In this document: piece by piece, positions 9,429 to 20,206 of the stretch | Position numbering within the stretch: the first letter of the stretch is position 1 | Layout: each line of letters opens with the position of its first letter | Assembly (NCBI GenBank): GCA_033297075.1 | Contig: MU858047.1 | Span: forward strand, 558,001 to 622,000 | Direction of reading: 5' to 3' | DNA: 64,000 nt | Source of the DNA: Rhypophila decipiens | Taxonomy: Eukaryota; Ascomycota; Sordariomycetes; Sordariales; Naviculisporaceae | Position numbers and translations under genes: made by a program | Notes under the pieces: generated by a model | Database searches by the model: none | Told to the model about the DNA's origin: nothing | The model's input: the letters and a program-made list of their open reading frames with translations, nothing else

Positions 9429-10324
9429 TTAAATATCCTCAGACTCGTGGCGCACAGGATCAAGCACCCACTCGTGGATCTTGCCAAAAGACCGGCACTG
9501 CCGAACGGTATCATCTCGAATGCCGTAGGCTTGCAGTCTCGAGTCCCAACCGATCGGCGCGATTTCCACGTCGGCCAGGCATGTGAGGGTCTGCCGCAGG
9601 TATTCGATGCAGTGGTCTGCATGTCCCGGATTCTTCATTCGTTCGGCGGTCGGGTCCGCGGCGTAGATGAGAGTTCGCAGATGACCCAGGCAGTGTAGTT
9701 GATGGAAGACCTCGACGATGCCCACGTACATTGAGGGATCGTGCCGGCTCCACGTCGTCGGGGCGCTGAGGCTGTCGGCTTGGGCTTTGGTAATTCTTAT
9801 TAGGCCCGCTGCATACTTTGATGGTATTCCATTAATATCAGCAGCTTTGTCAAAGAGGAGAGAATAAGTAACCAAGGGACCAACGTACCGTTGAGTATGC
9901 TATCCCAAGCAGCATCGGTGGTCGCATTTCGGGGACCGAAAAAGGCAGTATACTGCTTTCGAACACCTGTCTGGAATCGAAAAGACTCCATTGTGACGGG
10001 GATTTGGGCTTGTCCAATGAGGTGAACTCCACCGTCCGAGTCTTGCTCCTGGCAACTGCTGATGGCGCCAGTGCCCCTGGTGATGCAGACTAGTAGGAGG
10101 GTGGCCGACAGAAGAATGTTTATTGCTACCAGTACCCCAACGGCATGGATTCTGAGCCAATATCTCAGCCCGTACGAGGTTTCATCGGAGCTGTCTGGAC
10201 CATGACCGTCGCCAGTGTCGCCTTCGCGTTTTGACCTTGGTTCGGAGATTCTGTGATAGTCCCCCCAACGACGGGCTCGGTCTTGCTCAAGCTTCTTGCC
10301 AGGTAAAGTAAACATCTGGACCAC
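9429..10324 (-). CDS. UstYa-family oxidase 4
   Basis: Exons 10324-9889 and 9844-9429 give 283 aa. The 44-nt intron is short but has a GTACGT donor, ends AAAG, and joins AWDSILN to AADINGIPSKY in phase 1. Membrane segment at about 58-81. Motifs are HQLHC (193-197) and HADHC (220-224), then LRQTLTCLADVEIAP-I-GWDS. The region after motif 2 closely parallels UstYa-1 (GWD..., VRQCR.F..I.EW), making these the most similar pair in the cluster. The ATG at 10324 is chosen; one three codons later (MFTLPGKK) is possible. Confidence 0.88.
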
Positions 10325-10693
10325 AATGACTGAGCTTCCGGGGGTTGACCCAGCCTCTCATTCAGGCCAAAGTAAGTAGTGCCGGTTGTACTAGGTGCGG
10401 TTAAAAATTCGAAAAGATTGCCAAGATCATGAAAGGCCCGGAAATATTTGTGACTTCTTGAAGGGCAGAATTCACCAATGCAATAAAGAAAAGAGGTTAT
10501 AGTGCCACCCAAAAGTCCCAGAGACTCGGTTTTCCATCTCGACCCAATGACCCAAATCTTTCGTTCCAGGCTCAGTGTGGAGGGGGATGGAGTGTTGGCA
10601 GGTCCGGCAGGATCACCCGAGGGAACTGGAATCCGAAGCTGGCTTAAGTGGGCCTATGGCCTGGCATCCCGGATTGCTACAAGTATGCAGGCG

Positions 10694-10704
10694 CATAGGC
10701 TGCC
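10694..10704. promoter_or_regulatory. CATAG-N-CTATG motif, degenerate site
   Basis: CATAGGCTGCC: one full half-site preceded by GCG, the other half degenerate. 46 bp from the perfect site. Confidence 0.35.
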
Positions 10705-10739
10705 TACCTTGATCCGAGAACATGTCCGCCCGCGCCCGG

Positions 10740-10750
10740 CATAGCCTATG
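10740..10750. promoter_or_regulatory. CATAG-N-CTATG motif, site 5 (perfect)
   Basis: CATAGCCTATG followed by CGG and preceded by G, identical over 14 bases to the site at 2732. Confidence 0.65.
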
Positions 10751-11010
10751 CGGTATGGTGCGGGTGCATGCCACGGAGAATCCGGATCCCTTGGATTTCC
10801 ACTCTGTACCCGTTGAGGCTAGATGGATTTCCGTCTCGAGACCTCCTTATTCATCGCCTGTGCAACAAAAGAGTTGCAAATTCAACCCCTGTGGGCCGCT
10901 GCGCTCTTGGTTCCGCGTTTCTTCTTTTTATCTTTCAGTCTCCTTAAAAAAACAATACCAAATCTGGACCGGCAAGTCATTTCCTACCATTTTCGTCGAC
11001 AACTCTAGTC

Positions 11011-12286
11011 ATGTCCACTTGTGGCCCAACCCACGAGCAGGTCAACCACAAGAATGAAGCCCAGCCCATGATAGCACGAGAACGAAGTTCTGAAAGCTCC
11101 TCCGCCGAAATGAAACCTTTTGAGGATTGGGAACAAGACAATGATGATCTTGACAATCCATCGACAAAACAAGCGAGTCTCAAAGGTGGTCGTTGTATTA
11201 GCATCCTCCCTTGGATACCACACCTGCTCCTCCTCCTTACTTATTGCGGCGTCTTGATCACCTGGTCTGGATTTCTGCCTCACTTGAGAGGTCTGTCACA
11301 TCTCTCCTTGCCTCCATGATCTATCATTACATCGCCCCTCATATTGACCAACCATGAGGTTCATTGGCACTCACGAGATGATTATAGCACCCCTAGAACC
11401 GGAGAGCTCCTCCTCATATTGCAGAGCATCCGAGCAGCAGCCCACCAAAGTCTCCCCAAAACACAACAACTTGAACTGGGAGGCAGCCTTTACAGGAACC
11501 TTGGCCGAGATAGGGGACTTCTTCAACGTCTCGGATATCATTCCCAACCCAATTACTTCACCCGGTGCGGAAGCAGCTTGGGAGCGGGTTCAAAAAGGTA
11601 GGTAAAAAAAATTATTTCTCTCTCTTGCCAATGTCTCATTAATGGACAAATGAGTTTCCAAGTCTACTAGTTCACACGTTCTTTGCATAAAACAGCCGAT
11701 AAAGAAAACGTCATCCACAGAAGCAAGACCAATTTCGTCAGGATCAACCGGGCAGAGATACTCAGTTCCCAGGAGGGTGACAAAACGGCTTTGACCCGCA
11801 TCCACAGGTTACATTGTCTTGTAAGTCCTTGTTTGTTGGTGTCGTTATTGGAAACTATTCCCATTCTCATTTACCAACAACCGACAAATGTTAGCATGTC
11901 CTCTGGCGCCGTTGGCACAACCAGATGACCGACTTTGAGAAACAAACAAGCATAGTTACCCAGCCTCATGACGGTATGTATACTTATCCTGATACTTATT
12001 CCATAGCCGTCTTCTTCTTATTCTTATTCTTCTTCTTCTTCTTCTTCTTCTTGACCCCGAGACCTAATTCTGGGAAACTAAAAACAATTCCCTTACTGAT
12101 ACAACAACAGACCACTGCTTCGCAGTCCTCCGCTACGCTCTCATGTGCGACAATCAGGATTTCATCATCAGACGGGTAGGGTGGACGGCAAAGAAGAACA
12201 TGCGCGAAGGGTGGATAGATGTCGCCCGGTTTTGTAACGGATTAGACCCCGACACGAATGGTGGGGAGGATAATGCGAACGCCTAG
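11011..12286 (+). CDS. UstYa-family oxidase 5, five exons
   Basis: Exons 11011-11290, 11388-11597, 11696-11820, 11895-11973 and 12111-12286 sum to 870 nt, 289 aa. Membrane segment at about 68-86. The first motif HRLHC (200-204) ends exon 3 and runs into HVLWRRWHNQM, a family-typical continuation. The second motif HDDHC (230-234) is created by joining exons 4 and 5, then FAVLRYALMC. Intron 2 sits after AWERVQK in the same position and phase as the UstYa-4 intron; intron 4 splits the middle codon of motif 2 exactly as in UstYa-1. The first donor (GTCTGT) is weak, so exon 1's end is the least certain part. Confidence 0.85.
12011..12053 (+). repeat. TTC-rich microsatellite in a UstYa-5 intron
   Basis: A run of CTT/TTC units inside intron 4, making that intron (137 nt) longer than the others. 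Confidence 0.8.
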
Positions 12287-12401
12287 AACTAGGTTCCGTC
12301 CGATTCGGCCCGGAGCCGGCCCGGCTGCTCAAGCATGTAACCCAGTTCCATTTCTCCACTACAGTGGGCCTTGATATACCGCAGGTTGGGGCTATACTAG
12401 C

Positions 12402-12521
12402 ACATACGACCATAGGCGCTGGAAAACTCGGGATCCCGTCCGCTCTCCCATAGATAAGCCAGCGACCGCCGGACTAGTACTCAGGTGGGTGACCACTGGG
12501 GAATCCCCGGTGTTGTATGTT
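12402..12521 (+). rRNA. 5S ribosomal RNA
   Basis: About 120 nt starting ACATACGACC and ending GTTGTATGT followed by TTTT, the Pol III stop. The first and last nine bases pair completely (one G-T pair), forming helix I. Internal segments CCCGTCCGCTCTCCC and GGTGGGTGACCAC are the conserved loop and arm sequences of fungal 5S. Filamentous ascomycetes carry dispersed single 5S genes of this type. It lies 116 bp after the last UstYa gene. A 5S pseudogene cannot be fully excluded, but the stems look intact. Confidence 0.92.
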
Positions 12522-12692
12522 TTTGGCCCATTTTTGTCTTGACCCTCTAACCCTTGACTTCCTCTCCCTTGTTTTCCTCCATTTTTTTTATATTTTGTAT
12601 TCTTATATCGGCATCTTTAATAAAACTAGACGAGTCGACTCAATCCTAAATAAAACTGTCCTTTCCCACATTTTCACCTAGAAACTCGGAAC

Positions 12693-15600
12693 TCACATGT
12701 CTTCTTCGCTGTCTTCCTCTTCCACAATCGGCTCGACTTCGACGTCATCATCATCAGTATCCTCATCTCGCAAATAGCCGCTTTCTTGATCCGAGTCACT
12801 TGCAGCACGGGCCAGTCCGTATTCGTCCGCTCCAATCTGTCTGAATTGGAAGGCGTGCTCTGCATCGTGTACTTTCTCGCGGCTGTTGAAGCATTTGAAG
12901 CACAGGCTGTAGGCGTACACCTGGCAGGCCATGCACGCGTACCATATTCCTACTAGGTCCTTTGTTTTATTACAGGTTGTTAGTCTTGAGAATGAATGTG
13001 GTTTTGTTTATTTATGTTTCTTGTTGACCAGGCAATGTGCAAGGAGGGAGTGATTGTGGACTGGGATACCGGCGTGAAGGTGGGGGGGTTTGAAAGCCGA
13101 CAAGAAGAACATAACTTAGGGGGGGCAGAGGGGGAGTAGTACTTACTACCAAACAGACGTCGCAGAAGCCGCTGGATTCCAAGTCCACTGGGGAATTGAC
13201 AGCCGTATTATCTTCAGTCTCACTAGTACTCTTCCAGAATGTCCTGGTGGCTTCATCGCTCTGCGCGATATCCTCCTCGGACGGGGTGAGCAGGTCTATG
13301 AGTTCCTCCTCCATGGCGTACTGCTTGGCCAGCTTCAGCGCGGTCCATCTTGTTTCCGGGGCCCCGCTCGGCCCGCTTTCTTCCTGTGGCTCCCCAATGG
13401 CGACATGGAGTTTCTGTTCAGCTGCGTGGGCAGAGTCGTGGTGCGAGAGTAACGTCCGAACAATTGGCAGGATATCAGGCTTATCATCCTCGGTCCCGTG
13501 CCATGATGTGCACGGCCGGATGGACCACATGAGGGGGATCCAGCCATCGACGTCTTTGGCTTGAAGTTGTTCGGGATGTTTGTCCAGAACATATTCCACA
13601 ACGTCTGGTCGCCGGCTAAGCCCGGCGCAGTGAAGGGCTGTTCGACCTAGCGCATCTGTCGAGGTGAGAACAGCTCCGTACTTGCAGAGCAGCTGGACAT
13701 GTTCTTTACGATTGTAGAGGGCGAGATGGATTGGTTGTCGGAGGACATGGTCGCATGCCTGCACGTCCGCCTCGTGCTCGAGTAAGAACTGGACGCTGTC
13801 CAGCGGGCAATTAAGGCACGCAATAAAGAGGGCACCGCCCCACCAGTCACTGGCCTTGTTGATATCGGCTGCCTGTGTTTCGACAAGATACGAGATGAAT
13901 TCTGTAACCTCTGTGTTGTCTTCCCGTCGGCAGGCTGCTTGCAAAGGTGTCCCAGCCGAGCTCGGGTCGGCGAGGTTTACATCGGCGCCCTTTTCACAAA
14001 GGAGCTTGACCATGCTGAGAGACGCAAATCGACAAGCTCGATGGAGAGGACCACCACGTTGGCCCGCTTTAATGTTTAGCTGGACGCCCCGAGAGATGAG
14101 AAATTCGGCCGCTTTGAGGTTTTCTTCCATGACCGCGACGCAGAGCGGTGTTTGCTCCCAGTCGTTGGTGTTGTCAATCGGTGTACCGCGGTTGACCAAG
14201 AGCCGGAGTAACAAGACGTCGGTCTCAGAGTCGATACAGTGCAAGGCCGTACCGCCTTGAGCATCTTTTGCGGCAATATCCACGTCGAGGAGTAACAAGG
14301 CCTTGAGAGACTCGGCATCGTTGTTTGACACGCACCTGTGGAGGGTGTCATCCTCGAGCTGGTGCTTCGACACGCACGCCCCCGCTTGAATAAATAGCGC
14401 CAGGACAGCGGAATGTCCATACTCAAGTGCTATCTCCAGCGCTGTTTTCTCACTTCCCGATTCCACAGAGCGGTGTTCCAGCTCGGCCCCAGCGCCGAGC
14501 AGCTCCTTTACCACATCAACTTTGTTCCACTTGGAAGCGTAGTAAAGTACAGTTCCCCCCTCCGAGTCCGGCGTGTTGAGGTCAAGCTTCTCATGCTTCA
14601 TCAACGCCCGTACCACGACTGCCGAATCGTACGCAGCATGTGCTGCGGTCCATTGTCCTTCCGTACATGGAATATTAGGGTCTGCGCCACAGCTCAAGAG
14701 ATATTCCACGTGTTTGGCTCTGTCACAGTAGGCAGCGTCGTAGATGGGCGTCTTGTCCGAGTCGTATCCCTCAACCTTTTTCGCGTTGATATTGGCCCCG
14801 TTCTGGATTAAGCACGAAAGGTGTCCTTCGTTAAGAGTGCGCAGTTCTGCCGCATTCCAGAAGGCACCATCAGTAACACGGCTGTAGCCTTCTTCCGATA
14901 GAGCCTGCCCTGCCTTGTCACAAAGATGTTGGGTGATGGCTATCAATGTGTCCTCGGATGCCTCAGTCCAATTGTTGTTCACCGCGGCAAATATGGTTTT
15001 GAAGTCAGCTTCGTCGGGCGATATATCTGCTTCGTCAAGCAACACCTGCAGACCAGGAAAATCCAAACGCTCAATGGCGACCCGTATCTCAGAAGCCAGA
15101 CTGCGTGGCTCTTCGTCTTTTGTGGTTTTGAGCGACGCAAGAGTTTGCCTGAGGCAATTGACCCGACCTTGTACCACAGCCTTGGAGATCAGACGGTATC
15201 GGTCGAGTTTTCCAGACTGCCTTTCCATGGCGCTGGTCAAAATCTCAAGAATACGTGGTTGGCCGTGGCTAGTAGCCAACTTTATGGCTCCCTCTACAGC
15301 TTCCAAGCCGCCGTCAACTTTATCGGCATTGCTTTGGTCTGGCTTGGGTTTCGGAAGCGCTTGTTCGACCAGATAACTGACAACGGCCGCATTATCATAC
15401 AAACAGGCAGTCTGCAGGGGAGTATACTGACAATGCGGGTCACCCAAAAACTCAATGTCGTGGCCCTTCTCAATAAGCAGCTTTACAACATCGGCATGGC
15501 TGCCCAGACATGCATCGTGGAGCAGTGTTCTGCCATTTTGTCTACCGACATCCATTATGTCGGTTTGGGATCCAGTCTCAAGCAGGAGCTTGACCACGTC

Positions 15601-16611
15601 GAGGGCCCCACGAAGTGCGGCGCAATGGAGTATCTCATCTCGTTGCTCGTTGGCTGGTTTGAAACCTCCTTCGTCTTCCAATGCCTTGTTGACTATTTTC
15701 TCAGCTATCGATGCATTCCCGCCCTCAAGCGCCGCCAGAATCGCAAATTGAAGACTTTCGGTTTGATGAAGAGAGGAATCTTGAGCCTCGCTAAGGCACG
15801 TTAACCGCTTCTCGACAACAGGGAGGCATCGGGACTCGGGGACGCCAGATCCTACGGCAGCCTCCAGACCTAATAAGCACTCTTTTCGGAAGCAAGGCAA
15901 CCCTTTGAGAGCCTCGATGGCTCGGTTGAGCATATCAGAGACGCCGTACCTAGCAAAAAGAGTGAGACTCGAGACCGGTGACTCAGCCGCTGGGAGGGGT
16001 CGTATCCAATGCGCCTTGGCCCAGAGGCGGAGCGGCAACTCTTCTGTATGAACTTCTGACATTACTTGTCCCCAGCTAGTCTCACACATCTCTAGATGCA
16101 TAGGGAGGTACTTGAGGGCATACGAGGCAAAGTCGAGCCGCAGCCCTGTGTAAGGCAGAGCCGAATCCAGGCACCTCAGCATCGCAGCGCGGCCCTTGGT
16201 GGAATATCCGTAGGCAAGACAGAGCCGTGCGATTTTCTCGTGCGCCATCTTCTGAGTCGCTTCGTTTGGCTTCTGAGTAGCGGAATTGTGTGCGAGAAAC
16301 CGACGGAGCTGAGGGTGACCAAATACGATCCTGTTCCCATCAACGTGGATCAAAGGACCGAACCAAGTTCTTATTCGCTCCTCCAGGTTCTCCAAGGTTC
16401 GGCCAGATGCGAATGGGGTGACAGGTCCCAGTAGCTGTCTGTCAACCAGGTCCTGCAGTTCGGATATATGTATCTCTCTGAAGGAATGCGTCAACAGTTG
16501 TAGAATGTCCTGGGTAGCTGGTGTTGATATAGTGGGTACAGAAAACAGAGCTTGCCGAAACACCCGCTTTGGTGTTGGTGGCGAGAGCCTGGATATTTCA
16601 TAGCAACCCAT
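12693..16611 (-). CDS. Ankyrin-repeat protein with C-terminal ZZ zinc finger, 5'-truncated NLR
   Basis: Exons 16611-13147 and 12959-12693 give 1243 aa (the frame is open to 16659). Residues up to about 110, with SFREIHISELQDLV and IVFGHPQLRRFL, are the winged-helix-like region that follows NACHT in fungal NLR proteins; no P-loop NTPase precedes it. About 20 ankyrin repeats fill residues 300-1050. Across the intron, CDVC...WYACMAC...LCFKCF...H...H makes a ZZ-type zinc finger, ending in an acidic tail. Fungal NLRs act in non-self recognition. Upstream DNA is the body of another gene on the opposite strand, so the NACHT half was probably lost by rearrangement; whether this piece is expressed is unknown. 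Confidence 0.75.
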
Positions 16612-18513
16612 CTGGTGTGAAGGTTGTCCAGGCTCTTCTCGATCGGGGCGACGCTGCACTCGACGTGGAGGCTGCCGACGGGTTTTCGGTCTATCGTCAT
16701 CACATACGGTCTGTCAACAGGGGGAAGGAACAAAGGCAGCGAGGGAGTGAAATGCCCACACCAACCAAGAGAAGGGTCAGGCCAAAACAGAAAGACAAAA
16801 CTCCTTCTAGCGCAAAAGGGGGAGGACAGGGCGCCAACGAGCCGAATCCAAAACGGAAAGTGCAACAAGTTAATGGAGCCCAAGATGCCGTCTTGAAGGG
16901 CAAGGTCGACAAGGGCGAGAAGGGCGACAAGGGCGACAAGGGTGACAAGGGCGACAAGGGCGACAAGGGTGATAAGGGCGGCGAGAAGGCCAGACCATCA
17001 CGATCCGAGTCAAATTCGTCTACTCCAACGACGTCCTCTCGACGCAAGTCCTTGGCAGAAGCCGTGACTCTCCCTGCCCCATCTGGTCAGCCACTCACTC
17101 CGGTTAGCGAAAGCCCGGTCAATGCAGCAGCATCCACGGAGGAAAGGGAAGAACAGGCGAACACGAAAAGAACACGGAAATCTGCTTCGGCCGCGACACC
17201 CAAGCGGCCATCGCTTGCTCTGCATCGGTCGACTGCTTCAGGGACTCGAAAGATCCCCGCTCCGGATGATTCGTTCTCAGAGGATGATGCCAACAAAATA
17301 TCCAAGATGCTAAAGCTCCATTATCTGCGGAGTATATTCGACCCTGAGAGAATTAAGAGTAACCAGTCGAAGAGAAACATTAACTCGGCCGTCAGATTCC
17401 TCTATGGTGATAACAGTAAATGCAAGTTCCCTCAGCCTTCACCTCGGTAGTGCTGATAGCATCATACGGTCGACGAAATACCCTTTCTGGCTTTGTGCTG
17501 CACAAGATATACAGCTTTCACTCGATTTGTTGGAAGGAGGGACGACTGGCGGATCCATCGACATTGATGACTTTATGAATGCATACCAAATGTTCCAGTA
17601 CGACGAGGTTCTTCACTACGCTGCATTCCGAAAACTTGACGCCACCGGGTATAAACCTGAAGAGCAGTCAGACTGGGGGACCGCTCACCTGGTAGGAGAC
17701 TCTTGACCAACTGGTCGAATGGACATGGTTTTCTTCTTTCGCTGGTTGTACCACGTCAAGCTCATCCGCAACATCATCAAGGTCGTAGTAGTTGATGACC
17801 ATAACGACAATCGTCACAGTGATGAAGCGATGGAAGCAGCACTCAAGGGCATTGATGTCGAGATCCTAGACTGGAGGAAGTTGGACATCTGCCCCAGAGC
17901 CATCTAACGAGCGTGTGAAGGTTCCAACTTCCGAGAGCTTCATCTTCAATGGAGCGAAAATAACCTCGCATTACGAGCCTGGAGCGAGCCTGAAGGATTA
18001 GCCAAAATTGCAACTCTGGAACGAGTTTACCTTTATCCACCCATGAAGGTATGTGATCTCGCCTGACTGATTGTGTCTGCCAAGTGACTGACCAAAACTC
18101 GTTTACTGGTTTCAGCCGCTTGACTCAAGTATGGCAACAAACCTACTCCCACAGCAGCCAACATCAAGATTGATAACACGACGGACATTGCGCGCACTGC
18201 CGGTGCTAATACGGCGAACCACTTTTCATGTGGACCAACGACGCCGGTGGACGCGAGGGGCGGTGCTTCATTCCCACTATTCATGCCGACCCATCGCTCC
18301 GCACACCATAACTTCCTTGACGCCAATAGCGTCAAAAAGGTCAAGGAGTACAAGACGATGGAAGCGGTATTCAAGAACAAGGACAAGCATCGAAACGAAT
18401 TCGATAAAATCGGAAAGCTCATTAGCGTTGAAAATAAGTCCAAGTCGGTGAGCAAGGAGGAGAAAATGTTTGCGATTGCCGAGTTGGCGATGTTGTTCAA
18501 GAATGCAGCATGA
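16611..18513 (+). pseudogene. Decayed ankyrin-subtilisin (S8) gene, catalytic domain missing
   Basis: It starts abruptly in the last ankyrin repeat (VVQALLDRGDAALDV, then GFSVYRHH), the typical end of the ankyrin block in fungal ankyrin-S8 proteins. A basic linker with a GDK repeat and the KLHYLRSIF segment follow. Then, in one frame, comes the conserved pre-protease region: FFFRWLYHVK, VVVDDHNDNRHSDEA, and later ALRAWSEPEGLAK. This frame is cut by TGA at 17704-17706 and TAA at 17905-17907, both one C-to-T change from sense codons. The Asp/His/Ser subtilisin core is absent. The sequence passes into a family-like C-terminal tail (KKVKEYKTMEAVF, IAELAMLFKNAA) in another arrangement. The 5' ankyrin part is also missing. 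Judged a pseudogene from truncation, stops and internal deletion; some introns are guessed. Confidence 0.7.
16911..16980 (+). repeat. 9-bp tandem repeat encoding GDK
   Basis: About eight near-perfect copies of GGCGACAAG, a collagen-like G-x-y pattern within the linker of the decayed S8 gene. Confidence 0.85.
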
Positions 18514-19082
18514 GGCAGTGTGCAGTTAGCGGCTCTTTCTGCTGTCCTTCCTTCTGTTTTTCTTCACCGGTGTTCCACTGGTTTCATACCGTACCGTACC
18601 ATGAGGGAACCGGTATTTCGTGGCAGAGATAAAACCAACCTGGAAGACGTCGTTCAAAGTGAAAATGTATGTACATTATCTTCCTATTTTCTCCTCCTCC
18701 TTCTTTACTTATCATATCGTTCTTTGGATTGCTACGGAAGGATAAAGCTTACACATGGACAAAACACGTTTAGATTGCAGAGGCTGGCAGATTTGAAATT
18801 TTTCGTTTCAACACCGTCAAGAACAACACTGCCCGTCTTACTGCCCCTATCGGTATCCGTATGATACATCAGCTGACACTTTTAAGACGCTATAAGCCTA
18901 ACTCTGCCTCTTGTAATTGTTCCTTAACGCCGATTAGATACGCTATCGACGATGTACTGTACTGTACCGTACTATACAAATTCTCCCATCACTGCATTCA
19001 GGATGTGGTTGATAGCGTAACTTTCTCTCACGAAACTGCCCGGGCAGTTCCCGTCCTTCTTGTATTGTAGCACCCCAAAAGT
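18514..19082. other. Intergenic
   Basis: Contains a GTACTGTACTGTACCGTACT low-complexity stretch near 18955. No gene recognised. Confidence 0.5.
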
Positions 19083-20206
19083 CTAAGACCAAAACATCAA
19101 CTTGGGCTTCCCACCAGTGACTTCGGCCGGCAAAAGCCCAATAAAACTAGCCATCGCCATCCTCGGCACGAAATTCTGCTGCTGAGCATCCTGAACCTTG
19201 CCTTCTCCATTGAGAGTATTAACTTCCTCCAACGGAGCAACAGTGTGCATATTCCTCGAATTAAAGAAATACAGATCTCCCATCTCAGGCTGGAAGGTAG
19301 TCTGTTTCTGGCCCTTGACTAATTCCTCGAAATACCCATACGACGATGGATCCCGGTATTGAAGAGCATCGGGCGACCATTGGACGTCAAAGACTGTTGT
19401 GCTTCCTCCGCGGGTGAAGGGGCTTAGGTAGAGGTTGAAGACGGCTTGGTGGGTGATTTTGCTGAGGATCCAGGACTCGGTGAGCGTGTCGTAGGGGGCC
19501 CAGTCGCAGTGGATGGGTACGCCGGCGTTGATTTTGCGGATTATGCCGGAGAAGTATTCGGTTTCTTGGAGGTTGGTGGTGGATGATGGGGAGGGTGAAG
19601 AGAAGGCTTCATTGGCGAGACAGACGTCCCATTCTGGCACCAGGGGCTGGATGGCGGCGATTACCTTTTTCCAGATGTTTTCGCCGTTGAGACCTGGCAC
19701 GGTAGTGGCGAGCTCGTCGTGGAGGGAGCGGACTTTGGCTACTTCGTTGAAGTAGCGTTGTTTTTCTGAATGACTTGTTAATTAGGACTTGGCAGCAATA
19801 TTTGGGAAAGGGGGATAGGGGTACCATTTCCGCTCCTGTTCTTGAAGTCTTCTTGAGATTGAGCCTGAAACTCAAACTGCGCAACACCAACCTTGGACAC
19901 TGGCGGTCCTGTGGCATGCAAGTAAGGTGAGAATCGGGGTCCTAGGTGCTCATATACTGCCTGGGATTGGTCTTTGGAGATGAATTGGGCTTCTTTGATC
20001 AGGGGCGTTCGGCCGTAGATGAGGTCGAGGAAAGACTCCCGGGTAAGTGAGACAGGATTCGTAGTCTTCCATTTGGATTCGTATGGCGGTGTCTCTGAAG
20101 ATGACGACGAGGCATGTGAACAGCCACATGCTGTTGTGCTGGGAGTGTCCTTGGGAGCAGGACCTAGGCCCATGGCGCTAGTGGGAATCTGCGATGTTGC
20201 GAGCAT
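19083..20206 (-). CDS. 2-oxoglutarate/Fe(II)-dependent oxygenase-like protein
   Basis: Exons 20206-19825 and 19765-19083 give 354 aa; the phase-1 junction reads NRSGNEKQRYFNEV. The C-terminal half has the pattern of a double-stranded beta-helix oxygenase: HCDWAPYD supplies an HxD pair and NMHTVAP a distal His about 80 residues later, with RMAMASFIG as a closing strand. The N-terminus is Ser/Thr/Pro-rich without a clear signal. The family is only recognised at the fold-motif level, so substrate and pathway are unknown. It could be a tailoring enzyme, but its upstream region lacks the CATAG motif and the NLR relics separate it from the RiPP genes. Confidence 0.6.

Larger units (their letters stand above)
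10325..11010. promoter_or_regulatory. Divergent promoter between UstYa-4 and UstYa-5
   Basis: Contains the perfect CATAG palindrome (10740-10750), a degenerate copy (10694-10704), a further GCCTATG half-site at 10652-10658, and a pyrimidine-rich tract near 10918-10946 ahead of UstYa-5. Confidence 0.6.

Noticed and set aside
14926..15804. 292-codon plus-strand ORF antisense to the ankyrin gene
   Set aside because: Shadow of the ankyrin coding strand; it has no recognisable motif.
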